64,000 nucleotides of DNA from Rhipicephalus microplus (taxonomy: Eukaryota; Arthropoda; Arachnida; Ixodida; Ixodidae), in contig NC_134710.1 of assembly GCF_043290135.1 (NCBI RefSeq), positions 9,597,821 through 9,661,820 on the forward strand. Reading direction: 5' to 3'. Below the pieces are notes generated by a model that was given only the letters and a program-made list of their open reading frames with translations, made no database searches and was not told the DNA's origin. Of this stretch, positions 35,601 through 41,179 are shown piece by piece. Every line of letters starts with the position of its first letter. Positions within the stretch are counted from its first letter, which is position 1. Made by a program: the position numbers and the translations under genes.

Positions 35601-36200
35601 GGGTCCTCCATAGCACCACCGGTCACATAGCGATTCTGTGGTTGTGGCATTCTTTTTGCAAGAACGAAGCTATTAGGGCTAGGTGATTTTCTTACGATCA
35701 GGGTCAGCTGTTTGTAAATATAGATGAAAATTACTCCTATTTCTCAAGCAAAGTAAGTTCCTAGCCCTGGGGAGGAAAAACCAACTCCGCTGTTGTATCA
35801 GTTGGTTTTTGTATACTAAAAACTTACTCTGATCTGAATCCAAAGCTAATGCTTCATGTCTGGGTATAGCTCTGCTTCGAAAAATCAGTTTTCCTTAAAA
35901 TTAGTCAGCCCTATGTTGCTTCATGCTATGTCTACTCTGTGGAAGTGGCATCGATCGGAGACCTAAACGTCCCAGGTTTTTTGAGGGCTTGGTTTGAGGT
36001 GTCCTGTTTAGTTTGTCGAGAGTTGTCTGTGCACGCCTAGTTGGTGAAATAAGGGTACCGAGACTAATTCTGACCTGTGGGTGCAGGCAAGAGCTACGCA
36101 GGCACGTGGACTGCGTGCGCCAGTCCCAGGGCGGATTCTCGCGAATGACCTTCAACCACATCGTGGCACTTGTGCTCGGCCACATGCAAAACAGCGTGCA
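9594..36200 (+). CDS. Multi-exon host gene (partial), possible TTC3/DZIP3-type RING E3 ligase
   Basis: Nine exons (9594-9653, 13055-13331, 18512-18778, 20679-20767, 26089-26164, 27545-27827, 30325-30443, 31546-31610, 36087-36200) have AG/GT borders and matching phases (2,0,0,2,0,1,0,2, then 2 at the last donor), giving about 450 residues. Order: a helical module (SHLQAVLLENG ... LTDFLDGHPGF) with an acidic DDDDEGDDD loop; an S/T/Q linker; a charged coiled coil; an E/P-rich linker; an aromatic patch PEFYDLYWRMEQ; and a helical end, IGKIILMLKKKKPDYSE then QELRRHVDCVRQSQGGFSR. The last part resembles the module before the RING in TTC3/DZIP3-family ubiquitin ligases. This is from memory of the family, not a search. 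No RING exon was found by 64 kb, and the start is also missing. The exon model is reliable; the name is tentative. Confidence 0.75.
9654..10080. other. Intron sequence, nothing recognised
   Basis: No repeats or coding signals were seen between the exon donor and the degenerate MITE that starts near 10081. Confidence 0.4.
10081..10679. mobile_element. Degenerate MITE with TATAAC-type inverted ends
   Basis: The left end TACAACCTCGTTATAAC faces an inverted relative at the right end (TTATAACGAAATTTAACTGTA). Such ends are typical of Tigger/mariner-type MITEs with TA duplications. The interior has no coding content. The boundaries are approximate and the repeats diverged. Confidence 0.45.
10680..11148. 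other. Intron sequence, nothing recognised
   Basis: Only short frames and ordinary AT-rich sequence between the MITE at 10081-10679 and the 182-bp duplication. Confidence 0.35.
11149..11512. repeat. 182-bp tandem duplication
   Basis: The units 11149-11330 and 11331-11512 read the same along their whole length on inspection. It lies in the intron between exons a and b. The unit has no recognised coding or mobile signature. Confidence 0.92.
11623..11676. repeat. (GT)n microsatellite
   Basis: About 25 GT dinucleotides, imperfect at both ends (GCGTGTGCATGCAC before, GCGTG after). Confidence 0.95.
11677..13054. other. Intron sequence with one perfect hairpin
   Basis: No gene was recognised. The only notable structure is the 12-bp inverted repeat at 12055-12086. 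Overlapping short frames at 11778-12264 do not look like protein. Confidence 0.4.
12055..12086. repeat. Perfect 12-bp inverted repeat (hairpin)
   Basis: GCAGACCATGGC at 12055-12066 is followed after 8 bases by GCCATGGTCTGC at 12075-12086. Both arms contain an NcoI-type CCATGG palindrome. Confidence 0.85.
13055..13331 (+). CDS. Host gene exon b (acidic helical module)
   Basis: Acceptor GTGCAG|C, donor AAG|GTGCAG. Joined to exon a it reads ...DILSHLQAVLLENG, a helix-rich segment ending LTDFLDGHPGF, then a DPDDDDEGDDD acidic run and a second helical stretch. If the donor is not used the frame stops at 13352. Splicing to 18512 keeps the phase and is preferred. Confidence 0.8.
13434..14870 (+). 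pseudogene. Tigger-like (pogo/CENP-B type) transposon, internally deleted
   Basis: The left end near 13434 reads GTAAACCCTCGTTACAC, in the style of Tigger termini. From the ATG at 14045 comes a CENP-B-like helix-turn-helix (LTLEQKVQLIRDVEGG ... GISRQFRIPPSTLSTFLKN) that stops at 14239. Other frames continue with a second DNA-binding part (14240-14530) and the first catalytic strand (FYKLLLKF, SKRRVTVMFGANATG), then jump to a C-terminal piece (EEDDSLDQQSHEIPTVAQM) ending at 14862. Most of the DDE domain is missing and there are several frameshifts. The right terminus was not found. Confidence 0.75.
14985..15115 (+). mobile_element. Old SINE fragment (3' part of the Ruka-type body)
   Basis: GTGCACATTAAAGAACCCAG and nearby words match the body of the younger SINEs at 22776, 29941 and 54953, with many substitutions. 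No tRNA head remains. Confidence 0.6.
15796..16010 (+). mobile_element. Diverged Ruka-type SINE, nearly full length
   Basis: It follows the order of the younger copies: a decayed tRNA head (CTGACCCGTAG), a body with a decayed 'TTAAAGAACCCCAGGTGGT' segment, and a tail around TTAAACCCCATC. Its divergence marks an old insertion in the intron between exons b and c. Confidence 0.7.
16011..18511. other. Intron sequence, possible decayed MITE
   Basis: The words AGAGCCCCTAAACAATC (near 16302) and, inverted, GGGGGCCCTTTAACCC (near 17029) could be the ends of an old inverted-repeat element, but the match is weak. No coding sequence was recognised; antisense frames at 16680-17084 and 17095-17418 are not protein-like. 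Confidence 0.3.
18512..18778 (+). CDS. Host gene exon c (S/T/Q-rich linker)
   Basis: Acceptor CTTCACAG|A, donor GAG|GTGGGT, 89 codons in phase 0. It begins NAAGYQSDSPVDSDSGAQ, contains an acidic run EGEDEEEDDEKGKK and ends ...ESQTEGSELDE. The low-complexity polar composition suggests a disordered linker. Confidence 0.85.
18932..19861. mobile_element. Non-autonomous TIR element (pogo-type ends), 930 bp
   Basis: The left end CCGTATTTATTCGCGTAATC is mirrored at the right by GATTATGCGAGTAAATACGG. TA duplications flank it at 18930-18931 and 19862-19863. The inner ends also mirror each other (TAATTCTCGCACCCCC near both ends). No transposase is encoded. The left end of the transposase relic at 34496 has the same terminal motif. 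Confidence 0.82.
19864..20678. other. Intron sequence, nothing recognised
   Basis: No repeat family or exon was recognised between the TIR element and exon d. Confidence 0.4.
20679..20767 (+). CDS. Host gene exon d (coiled coil, first part)
   Basis: Acceptor GATTTGCAG|A, donor GT|GTAAGT. It encodes ITEVELQLRKRDIEIFELQ and ERLACIQEEH. The heptad spacing of I, L and F with charged residues predicts a coiled coil that continues in exon e. Confidence 0.9.
20790..20945 (-). mobile_element. Diverged SINE, antisense
   Basis: The minus strand reads ATGTTAAAGAATCCCAG and GGAGCTTCCCACTACC, decayed versions of the Ruka-type body (TTAAAGAACCCCAGG; GGAGCCCTCCACTACG). The head and tail are eroded. It lies directly after the donor of exon d. 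Confidence 0.6.
21158..21743. mobile_element. Degenerate MITE with GAATCTC-type inverted ends
   Basis: The left end GTTGAATCTCAAATGATACG has an inverted relative at the right (GTATCGTAGAGATTCTACAG). The interior is AT-rich and non-coding. The target duplication is not clear. Confidence 0.45.
22776..23020 (+). mobile_element. Ruka-type SINE, full length, with target duplication
   Basis: The tRNA-like head has an A box (TGGTCTAGTGG) and a B box (GGTTCGAATCC). The body carries the conserved words GGAGGCGGAAATGTTGTAGG and GTTAAAGAACCCCAGGTGG, and the tail is an ATCA simple repeat. It is flanked by CACTTGACAAGCGGT (22761-22775) and CACTTGACATGCGGT (23021-23035), 14 of 15 matching. SINEs of this kind are copied in trans by LINE enzymes. 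Confidence 0.92.
23125..24816 (-). pseudogene. pogo-like DNA transposon, decayed
   Basis: The transposase frame starts at about 24518 on the minus strand with an HTH region (SSGTKRQYSAAFKLEVVEFA ... HFGVSEKSLRYWR) and is then broken. It resumes with the DDE core (DETPVWFDM, then SRFTVMPACMADGRKLPLF and IFKRKTM, 23763-23998), then KRALGDRKTDLATIPGG and LNKPFKERV (23550-23660), and ends ...SGASSDE at 23290. The last catalytic Asp site (canonical LQPLD) reads LQLLK. Ends: GGAATATAGGTCGAC at left and its inverted relative GTCGATAGTTTC... side at right. Several frameshifts and stops. Confidence 0.8.
24819..25195 (-). pseudogene. Penelope-like element fragment (GIY-YIG endonuclease)
   Basis: A 128-codon antisense frame holds CSRVYIGQTGCCLNKRLRKH, the conserved start of the GIY-YIG nuclease of Penelope elements, then CLPIGECVFAHQNFH, in the place of the family's zinc-binding C/H segment, and a C-terminal helical region. 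The RT domain that should precede it is absent, so this is a 5'-truncated copy. Its 3' end abuts the pogo element. Confidence 0.7.
25215..25445 (-). mobile_element. SINE with tRNA-Ala-like head
   Basis: On the minus strand the head at about 25425-25345 has an A box (GTAGCTCAGTGG), an anticodon stem CTGGG/CCAGC around a loop with GGC (Ala), and a B box (GGTTCGAATCC). The two ends of the head repeat CACTGGC instead of pairing as an acceptor stem, so it is not a functional tRNA. The body runs to about 25215. Distinct from the Ruka-type family. Confidence 0.6.
25446..26088. other. Intron sequence, nothing recognised
   Basis: No element boundary or coding signal was seen before exon e. Confidence 0.35.
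26089..26164 (+). CDS. Host gene exon e (coiled coil, second part)
   Basis: Acceptor TTGTTGCAG|C, donor GAG|GTTAGT. With exon d it continues EEHVRKMQKLHLRYETLQKE, extending the coiled coil. The phase matches on both sides. Confidence 0.9.
26165..27544. other. Intron sequence with a nested palindrome
   Basis: No gene was recognised. The nested inverted repeat at 26358-26429 is listed separately. Confidence 0.4.
26358..26429. repeat. Nested inverted repeat (cruciform-like)
   Basis: The outer arms TTATGCTTTTCACTCTTG (26358-26375) and CAGGAGTGAAAAGCATAA (26412-26429) match 17 of 18 bases when inverted. Between them is a second palindrome, ATCAATGG-GG-CCATTGAT (26395-26412). Confidence 0.85.
27545..27827 (+). 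CDS. Host gene exon f (E/P-rich linker)
   Basis: Acceptor CTTGTGCAG|G, donor CCAG|GTGCGT, 94 codons plus one base. It starts VNQKSRSSSSSEEKVQV, then a Glu-rich run, then a Pro/Gln stretch and a short motif IKLEEELHALSIEP. Likely disordered. The phase leads exactly into exon g. Confidence 0.85.
27828..28544. other. Intron sequence, nothing recognised
   Basis: AT-rich with a short CA-rich and poly-A stretch near 27880-27910. Confidence 0.4.
28550..28860 (-). pseudogene. LINE 3' fragment (I/Jockey-like C-terminal CCHC region)
   Basis: The antisense frame reads CPWYGSTPVLYRITWEC, which looks like the C-x2-C...H...C zinc motif at the end of many LINE ORF2 proteins with the second Cys (Y) and the His (R) replaced. 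It is followed by a typical tail (EMWEAMLSSPAFEDQ), stops, and a short 3' region with AATAAAG near 28562. The rest of the LINE is absent (5' truncation). Confidence 0.6.
28870..29925. other. Intron sequence, nothing recognised
   Basis: No element or exon was recognised. Mutually overlapping short frames at 29308-29967 are not protein-like. Confidence 0.35.
29941..30180 (+). mobile_element. Ruka-type SINE with perfect 15-bp target duplication
   Basis: Same head-body-tail order as the copy at 22776. The flanks TGGACTAATGTGGTT at 29926-29940 and 30181-30195 are identical. The B box is mutated (GAATCAAATCC), as is GTTAAGAGAACCCC. It ends in AATCAATCAA. Confidence 0.92.
30325..30443 (+). CDS. Host gene exon g
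   Basis: Acceptor TTTTTCAG|CA, donor AAG|GTCATC. It encodes ERPQVPEFYDLYWRMEQAA, then a Ser-rich stretch ending SPTKSK. The aromatic patch FYDLYW is the most conserved-looking part and could be a short binding motif. Confidence 0.85.
30444..31545. other. Intron sequence, nothing recognised
   Basis: No element or coding signal was recognised between exons g and h. Confidence 0.4.
31546..31610 (+). CDS. Host gene exon h
   Basis: Acceptor TTGCTTCAG|A, donor GA|GTGAGT. It encodes TEELQIGKIILML and KKKKPDYSE, the start of the C-terminal helical module completed by exon i. Confidence 0.85.
31611..33332. other. Intron sequence, nothing recognised
   Basis: No element boundary or exon was recognised. 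Several short frames overlap on both strands. Confidence 0.35.
33333..33464 (+). CDS. Small ORF built on a 10-residue repeat
   Basis: ATG at 33333, TGA at 33462-33464, 43 residues. Three 30-bp units keep the frame and give related decapeptides of the type (L/S)ALSKLQQH. No promoter, splice site or family was recognised, and it lies in an intron of the host gene. It may be a chance frame through a minisatellite or a fragment of an unknown repeat-rich protein. Confidence 0.25.
   Translation: MSALSKLKHHWLALSKLQQHLSALSKLQRTNKNVLRIFMFCIK
33335..33424. repeat. 30-bp x 3 tandem repeat
   Basis: Units start at 33335, 33365 and 33395 with the consensus start GTYGGCCYTGTCYAAA. The first and third are closest to each other. 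Confidence 0.85.
33480..33572. repeat. GCTCCAAAA-type short tandem/dispersed repeat
   Basis: The words CTCCAGAT, CTCCAAAACACA, GCTCCAAATCTGCTCC and GCTCCAAAAATTGCTCC recur at 10-25 bp spacing. Low-complexity repeat with no coding signature. Confidence 0.6.
33823..34413 (+). CDS. Unidentified 196-codon open frame in the intron
   Basis: It is open from a GTG at 33823 to 34413. The C-terminal half contains an in-frame 57-bp duplication (ATVQRVLGERERSV and STVQRDSVREKGV). No family, signal peptide or transposon signature was recognised, and no splice signals tie it to the host gene. A remnant of an unknown element or a chance frame are both possible. Confidence 0.2.
   Translation: MFILYFDTCSFTYECNSSFLDHLSHLSLPSKLLDEHVTREFISGSQKSEEGLVKPLENRFQKPCNSSIQLQCKRKTKFVILCRLHVESIFGHIADAGLKADLDLQVSLVDTPVILWKCCENALATVQRVLGERERSVCKSWLSTVQRDSVREKGVAEKVGCLSPAKLCVVKFSATQLIEEKSYLAFTFVYSWGGEH
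34194..34307. repeat. 57-bp imperfect tandem duplication
   Basis: TACAGTACAAAGAG begins both units (34194 and 34251); they continue with GTGAGAGAGAAA and AAAAGTTGGCT. Differences include a short gap. Confidence 0.8.
34496..35445 (+). pseudogene. pogo-like transposon relic (N- and C-terminal parts only)
   Basis: It begins at a TA (34494-34495) with CCGTATTTACTCGCATGATT, the same terminus as the element at 18932. From about 35023 the frame reads YTAKFKLAVVKLAEENCNRA, the pogo-type HTH start. The catalytic core is missing, and a C-terminal part follows (WDLVSPSFVKKSFHKMG ... DFQSDLSISDSD) ending at 35408. The right terminal repeat was not found. Confidence 0.65.
35446..36086. other. Intron sequence, nothing recognised
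   Basis: No element or coding signal was recognised before exon i. Confidence 0.4.
36087..36200 (+). CDS. Host gene exon i (C-terminal helical module)
   Basis: Acceptor GGTGCAG|G, donor CA|GTAAGT. It encodes QELRRHVDCVRQSQGGFSR, then MTFNHIVALVLGHMQNSV, and ends in phase 2, so at least one more exon follows. With exon h it forms the module that I compare to the pre-RING region of TTC3/DZIP3 proteins. Confidence 0.88.
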
Positions 36201-37602
36201 GTAAGTACTGACAATAAAGCATTGCAGCATGCTTGGTGTTGCCAGGGGGGGCTTGATGGTGCGCAACCCCTCATTTTATCACGCAGTGTTGTGTAGTGAG
36301 GGTGCTGGCAGGATGCATGTAGTACCACTGGAAGTTCACAGCTGAGGAGATGGAGGTAGTGCAAATGCTGCACGCCCATATGTAAGCAGGAGCAGCTTTT
36401 CCCCGTTCCCCTGCCGTAACCCCAAGCGGTTCTAATGGAGAAGCAGACGTGTTATAATGTAGGTTCTTTTTTTTAAAGCGACCAGTTTGATTGCAAGTAG
36501 TTAATAGTAGTCGGACGCTTTGATGTCATTGAGATAATTTCAAAATGTCCCTTTCGTGGCGTGTATAGTGTTGTGCATTTACCTTAGTTTTTCGATATGC
36601 AGAGCACTGTTGTTGACAATAATAACATTTTAATTCTCCAACGTTGATTTTTCACTCCGAAGTAAACATTATTTCAGTGTCGTTTTAGGGGACATAAGTG
36701 AAATAGGGAATCTGTTGAGCATTCTCAGAGTACCATTTACCACTCTAATGTAGTTATTTTGCCATCCTAGCTTGGTCAATGCAGGAGAAAATCTAGGTCT
36801 GAATCTCGCTTTCAAATTTTGTGCACGATGTCACACATTTCCAAGTTTTATTGTACTTAGGCTACATTGGTTCAAAGAAATTTTCAAAACATTGTAAATT
36901 AATTCTTTGGCCCCCTAAAGGAACAATGTATTTATTTTTACTGATTAGAAACTATAAAGAATTCAATATACATCAAAATGTGTTGTCACTAGCCTTGTGA
37001 AAATAGTCTGCTTCAGAAGAGTTAGAGGTTTGGGCCAGTTTGTGATGCCTACTTGATGAAATGAAGCACCTGAATGGGACAACAAAAGGCACTTCGTCCC
37101 ATGTGTGTCCTTTTGTAGTGCTGTGAGAATTGAGCCTTATTTCATGAAGTTTGGAAGTGCATTCAAAGCAAATACTAGTGTTTTTAAAAAAGTCTAATTA
37201 TTTTGAATCGAATTCAAATATATATTGCATATTATAAATGGGCATATTTGTTACTAATCTGCTCAATGTTTAAAGAAAAATTAAAAGAAGGCCTGTGCAA
37301 ATGCCTTTTTTTTTTGGCTTCAATGGAAGTGAATTGATGTAAGAGCAATATCTTGCAATGTTGAAGTGGGGCTTCACTGCAGGGTGGATTTCCCATGGAT
37401 AAGTGTTCTCGTGGCTTCTTCGTTGCGCTTCTTTGTTGCGGCAAACCACCTTTATGGGGTCAATATTAATGAGAACAAAGACACATATTTATATGAAAAA
37501 AAAATTCTAATTATTGTCTAACGAGGAAAGGAACCCTTAAATTTCCACTTCTTTCCTTCATCTTTACTGGGGGTTACATGCAAACGAATATTCAAATCCA
37601 CA
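36201..37602. other. Non-coding DNA, probably the next intron
   Basis: No phase-compatible exon was found. The sequence is AT-rich and otherwise featureless. Confidence 0.4.
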
Positions 37603-37604
37603 TA

Positions 37605-39735
37605 CAGACGAACCCGGGTATATCGAACTCGCCAAAAAAACGGTTATTAGTTCGATATATGGCATAATTCGATATAGGCCCGGTATAGGCTCTGACACAA
37701 AGGCACATAACAAACTAGAAGAAAAGTACTTTATTAATATGGTGGCTTACTTGCGTGCCCTACTGTGGAACAAAATAGTCCCGGATTTTTTTCTGTGTCA
37801 ACGACTTCGCTGCCTGCGACAGCACGCACGCCTCCACGTTGTCCAACGAGTCGGAGCAGCTGAGGCCGCAACCTTCCACATTCAAGCAATAGTGCCGGAC
37901 CAACTCTAGTGCACTAATCACTTCGGAGGATGTAGGCAATGGGCCGTCGTCGATTTCTATATTGCTGTCGCTTTGGCTCGTGGTCGGCACGACGTCTGCA
38001 ATGTAATCCTCATCCTGTAATTGGCCCATGATGGGGACATCATCGTCCGCACTGACGAACTTGTCGAATGTCGATCCGTCGATAGCACCCGGGAAAGCTG
38101 CCAGATCGTTCCAAACTTCGGCAAAACCACCTGCAGTGTCTTCAGTGCTGTGAGACTTTGGGGTGTCATCACTAGGCTTGCGGAAGCCGGCATGCCTAAA
38201 GCAGTTCTGGATCGTCTCCTTCTTGACATCTTCCCACGATCTACTCAACATAGAAATAGCTCCGAGCAAGTCGATCTTAAGCTCCCTGCCGACAAGAAGG
38301 TTCTGCAGCAGCCTCTCCACCAGGCGCTTCTGATAGCCGGCTTTCATTGCGCGTGTAACGCCTTGATTCAGTGGTTGCAGTACAGACGTAGTGTTCGGGG
38401 GCAAAAAACGCAGCTCGATGTTGCTCTAGGTCGTACAGCAGTGGTGCGATGAACAATTGTCCACGAGCAGGTACACCTTGCGATTTTCGCCTACCAAATC
38501 ATCATTCCACGACGATGGCCATCTGCTGAAAAGCTCCCTGGTCATCCACGCTTTTGAGTTTGCACGGTAGGTAACTGAAAGCGACAGCGCATTTTGAAAA
38601 CACCGCCGCGGCGTGCTTTTCCCGATAACCAGAGGTCGAAGCTTTTTCGATCCGTTTAAATTAGCTGCTAACAGCACGGACACACAAGCTTTGTTTGCCT
38701 TGACGCCGCTTGTCTTGTCGCCACGAGACGCAAGCGTCTTGTTTGGCAACGTTTGCAAAAATGCAGCGGTTTCATCTGCATTGAAGATATCTTGGGCTCT
38801 ATATCTTGCTGCGATATCTCGCCAGTTTTCCTCAAACCATTTTTCTACGCTGTCCAGGTCCGCCGCTCTGCTTTAACCTGTAACAGCTTTGCCAACGATG
38901 TCATGCCGTTCTTCGAACCGCTGAAGCCAGCCTGAACTGCCTTGGAAATCATTCCTGCCAAGCAGGAAAGCAAGGTCCTTGGCTTTCTGCTCGATCATAG
39001 GGCCGTACACCGGGATGTTTCGCGACCGATCGTCCACAAACCACTTGTAACACAGCAGCGCGCATACGTCGCGGGCGCCACGGGCACCTGGCTTTTCGTC
39101 TGACTTGACCCTGATGTCTGCCTCGTTCTTCAAGATAGTACTCAAGGTGCTCCTTGGAATTTTGTATGCGGCGGCAACGTCGGACTTCTTTTCACTGCGC
39201 TCAACCCGATTGATGATTTCGAGTTTCACGGCGAACGGCAAATTTTGCCTCTTTGCGCAAGCCACGATGACAGCGCGCGAATACAGTTCACAGAGCACCA
39301 ACCGGCAACACCACAGATCATGCTGAATCGGCAGCAGCAGGCACACAAGCATAAAGAAAGAAGAAATGGCGCTCACTTCTACTGCCTCCGCGCCTCTGAG
39401 AAAGCACGTAGGCGTAGGCCTCTGATTGGCTGTAAGCGCTGCGAGCGGGCCAGGATCATTTCTTGGAGGGGGGCGTTCTCCCGCACACAACCGGGTCTAA
39501 CAAACTTTTTCTAGGGTGGCGCCGGCAGTTTACCCCGCCACCGCGAGGGAAAGCCAGCTTGCTGAGGCACATTTTAGGCACATGGAGTTTGATATATCAG
39601 TTGTCGTTGCTATTTTCGTTCGATAAAACAGTAACTTTTGCTATATATTCTCAATGTAAACGTACCGTGTTTAGGAATTGTTCGATATATAGGATAATTT
39701 GATATAAACTGGTTCGATATAGTCGGGCTCGACTG
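37605..39735 (-). mobile_element. Tigger-type DNA transposon, structurally complete (2131 bp)
   Basis: Terminal inverted repeats: CAGACGAACCCGGGTATATC at the left, and at the right the inverse of CAGTCGAGCCCGACTATATC. TA duplications lie at 37603-37604 and 39736-39737. The interior is filled by one transposase reading frame on the minus strand. A short MITE-like AT-rich sequence follows directly on the right. Confidence 0.9.
37760..39265 (-). pseudogene. Tigger transposase (CENP-B HTH plus DDE), two nonsense codons
   Basis: One continuous frame with in-frame stops at 38873-38875 (TAA) and 38426-38428 (TAG) and no frameshift. Order: CENP-B-type HTH (KRQNLPFAVKLEIINRVE ... YKIPRSTLSTILKN), second DNA-binding domain (WLQRFEERHDIVGKAV), DDE domain with D in FNADETAAF and VDNCSSHH, then an acidic tail ending RDYFVPQ. 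The third catalytic position, normally D in LQPLDQGV, is N (LQPLNQGV). The expected ATG near 39265 is missing. The protein would cut and paste the element at TA sites; this copy is dead. Confidence 0.88.
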
Positions 39736-39737
39736 TA

Positions 39738-39860
39738 TAACGAATACGGAAGTAACAAAATATTAGTTATAACGAAGTAAAAGAACTCTTGCAATAGTTT
39801 TAGAACATACCTTTATAACCTTTAGAACATACCTTTTAACATAGAACATACCTTTTAAGC
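39738..39860. repeat. TATAACGAA-type MITE fragment with a 14-bp repeat
   Basis: TTATAACGAAGTAAA, and a following CTTGCAATAG, resemble the interior of the MITE at 48795-48972. TAGAACATACCTTT occurs three times, at 39801, 39823 and 39842. Confidence 0.5.
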
Positions 39861-40070
39861 TGCGAGTGTGTCTCACTCGCATGTCTTTGTTCTCATCGGC
39901 TTCCTGAAACCGCGCGAGCTAGCGAGAAATTGGAGCAAGCGTTTCTCAAGTCTGCACATTCAGACACTCCGCCGAACAAGCCTGATGAAGCGCGCCGCAA
40001 CCACCGGGCGAGTGCCTTAGGCAGGCATGCGCTCTCGGCCACCTTTTGAACCTGGTTTGAACCTTTCATC

Positions 40071-40828
40071 ATGCCGAAGCCGTATCGCAAGTTCGCACCG
40101 CTCACAAGTTTGGGATGCAGTGGGACCATTTCTATTGAAAAAGGTGAGCATGAATATGGACTTGTGATGAAGCTGATTTCAGAGTGCCGCAACTGTGGAC
40201 TTGACAGTGAGTGGAGCTCTGGCAGGGTACCCAGTCAGGCTAAATGCGTTGCATTCGAGGTCAATAATGTGCGTCTCGTGCCGTGCAAAGCACAGGGAAT
40301 AGCCAGGCAGCCCTAAACGACATCTTCTCTGTAATTGGAATTTCTCACAGGGGACTTTACCACAAAAGCTAACAGAGCCATTTGAAAAATAAACTGAATC
40401 CTGTGTCAACAAGAGCTGCAGACAAGGTCCTCTCTGATTGCTCCATGTCAGTGAAAACATTATACTAAGATCTGTGCTTTGACAACCCAGGTAATGTGGC
40501 CATCTGTTATGATGGTACATGGATAACATGGATGGTACATGGATAACCAGAGGCCATCTGTCGCACATTGGTGTGGGTGTTGTTATAGAGCTGTTTTCTG
40601 GCTATGTTTTAGACTATGTTGTCCTGTCAAATTTTTGTGCCGGCCGCAAGCGCGCAGAAAAATACAGTGAAGATCGGGCCACATGGGAGTGGAGGCAGCA
40701 GTCACTCTCTTTGAGCGCTCAATTTCCCGTCACGGCTTGCGGTACACAGTGATGGCATGTGATCGGGACAGTAGATCATTTCATGCTGTTGAAGACTCCA
40801 CAGTTTATCGTTTCATACAGGTTCAAAA
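40071..40828 (+). pseudogene. Mutator-like transposase, 5' part
   Basis: ATG at 40071 starts MPKPYRKFAPLTSLGCSG. After frame breaks the DDE region follows: YDGTW at about 40509, RGHLSHIGVGVVIELFSG and YVLDYVVLSNFC (40540-40645), then RYTVMACDRDS near 40750, where the family has a D-x-D-S motif. It stops at ...STVYRFIQ, where the RTE LINE is inserted. A 20-bp duplication at 40511-40550 breaks the frame within the DGTW motif. The arrangement matches the arthropod Mutator-like transposase family from memory. The second half is at 44012. Confidence 0.7.
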
Positions 40829-40831
40829 GTT

Positions 40832-40905
40832 GCAGCGATGACTTAGTGGTTAGAACATCTGCCTCGTATGCAAAAGGTCCGAGGTTCAAATCTCGGCGCC
40901 GTGCA
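40832..40905 (+). repeat. tRNA-like sequence (Thr-CGU-like, degenerate) at the LINE 5' end
   Basis: A box ACTTAGTGGTTAGAAC, anticodon arm TCTGC-CTCGTAT-GCAAA (one mismatch; CGT would read Thr), and T arm CCGAG-GTTCAAAT-CTCGG (perfect stem, loop one base too long). The acceptor stem pairs poorly, so it is not a functional tRNA. It lies inside the target duplication of the LINE. Confidence 0.65.
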
Positions 40906-41179
40906 GTTCCCAACCGGAAAAAAAAATAATAAATCCGCGTGGTGATGGAACTTCATTAAGAGGACTGGGGTGCGGCCTCACCGGTAACCACCGCCGGGAA
41001 CGCACTCCCTCACCAGAGAAGGATTGGCCACCCTGGTGCAGTATCTGACCACTACTTCCCACATGCATGCGTCAAATAACTCATGGCCCTCAGTCCCCAG
41101 CAGCTGCGAAGCAACTGACCACGGCGGCGGTCAGATCTGTAACGCAGCGAAGGGTGCTAAGAATCTCTGGATCCAAACA

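Noticed and set aside
39893..40568. Antisense frames over the Mutator-like gene
   Set aside because: Shadows of the transposase on the other strand.
40832..40905. Functional tRNA-Thr gene
   Set aside because: Poor acceptor stem, an anticodon-stem mismatch and an enlarged T loop; it lies inside a LINE target duplication.
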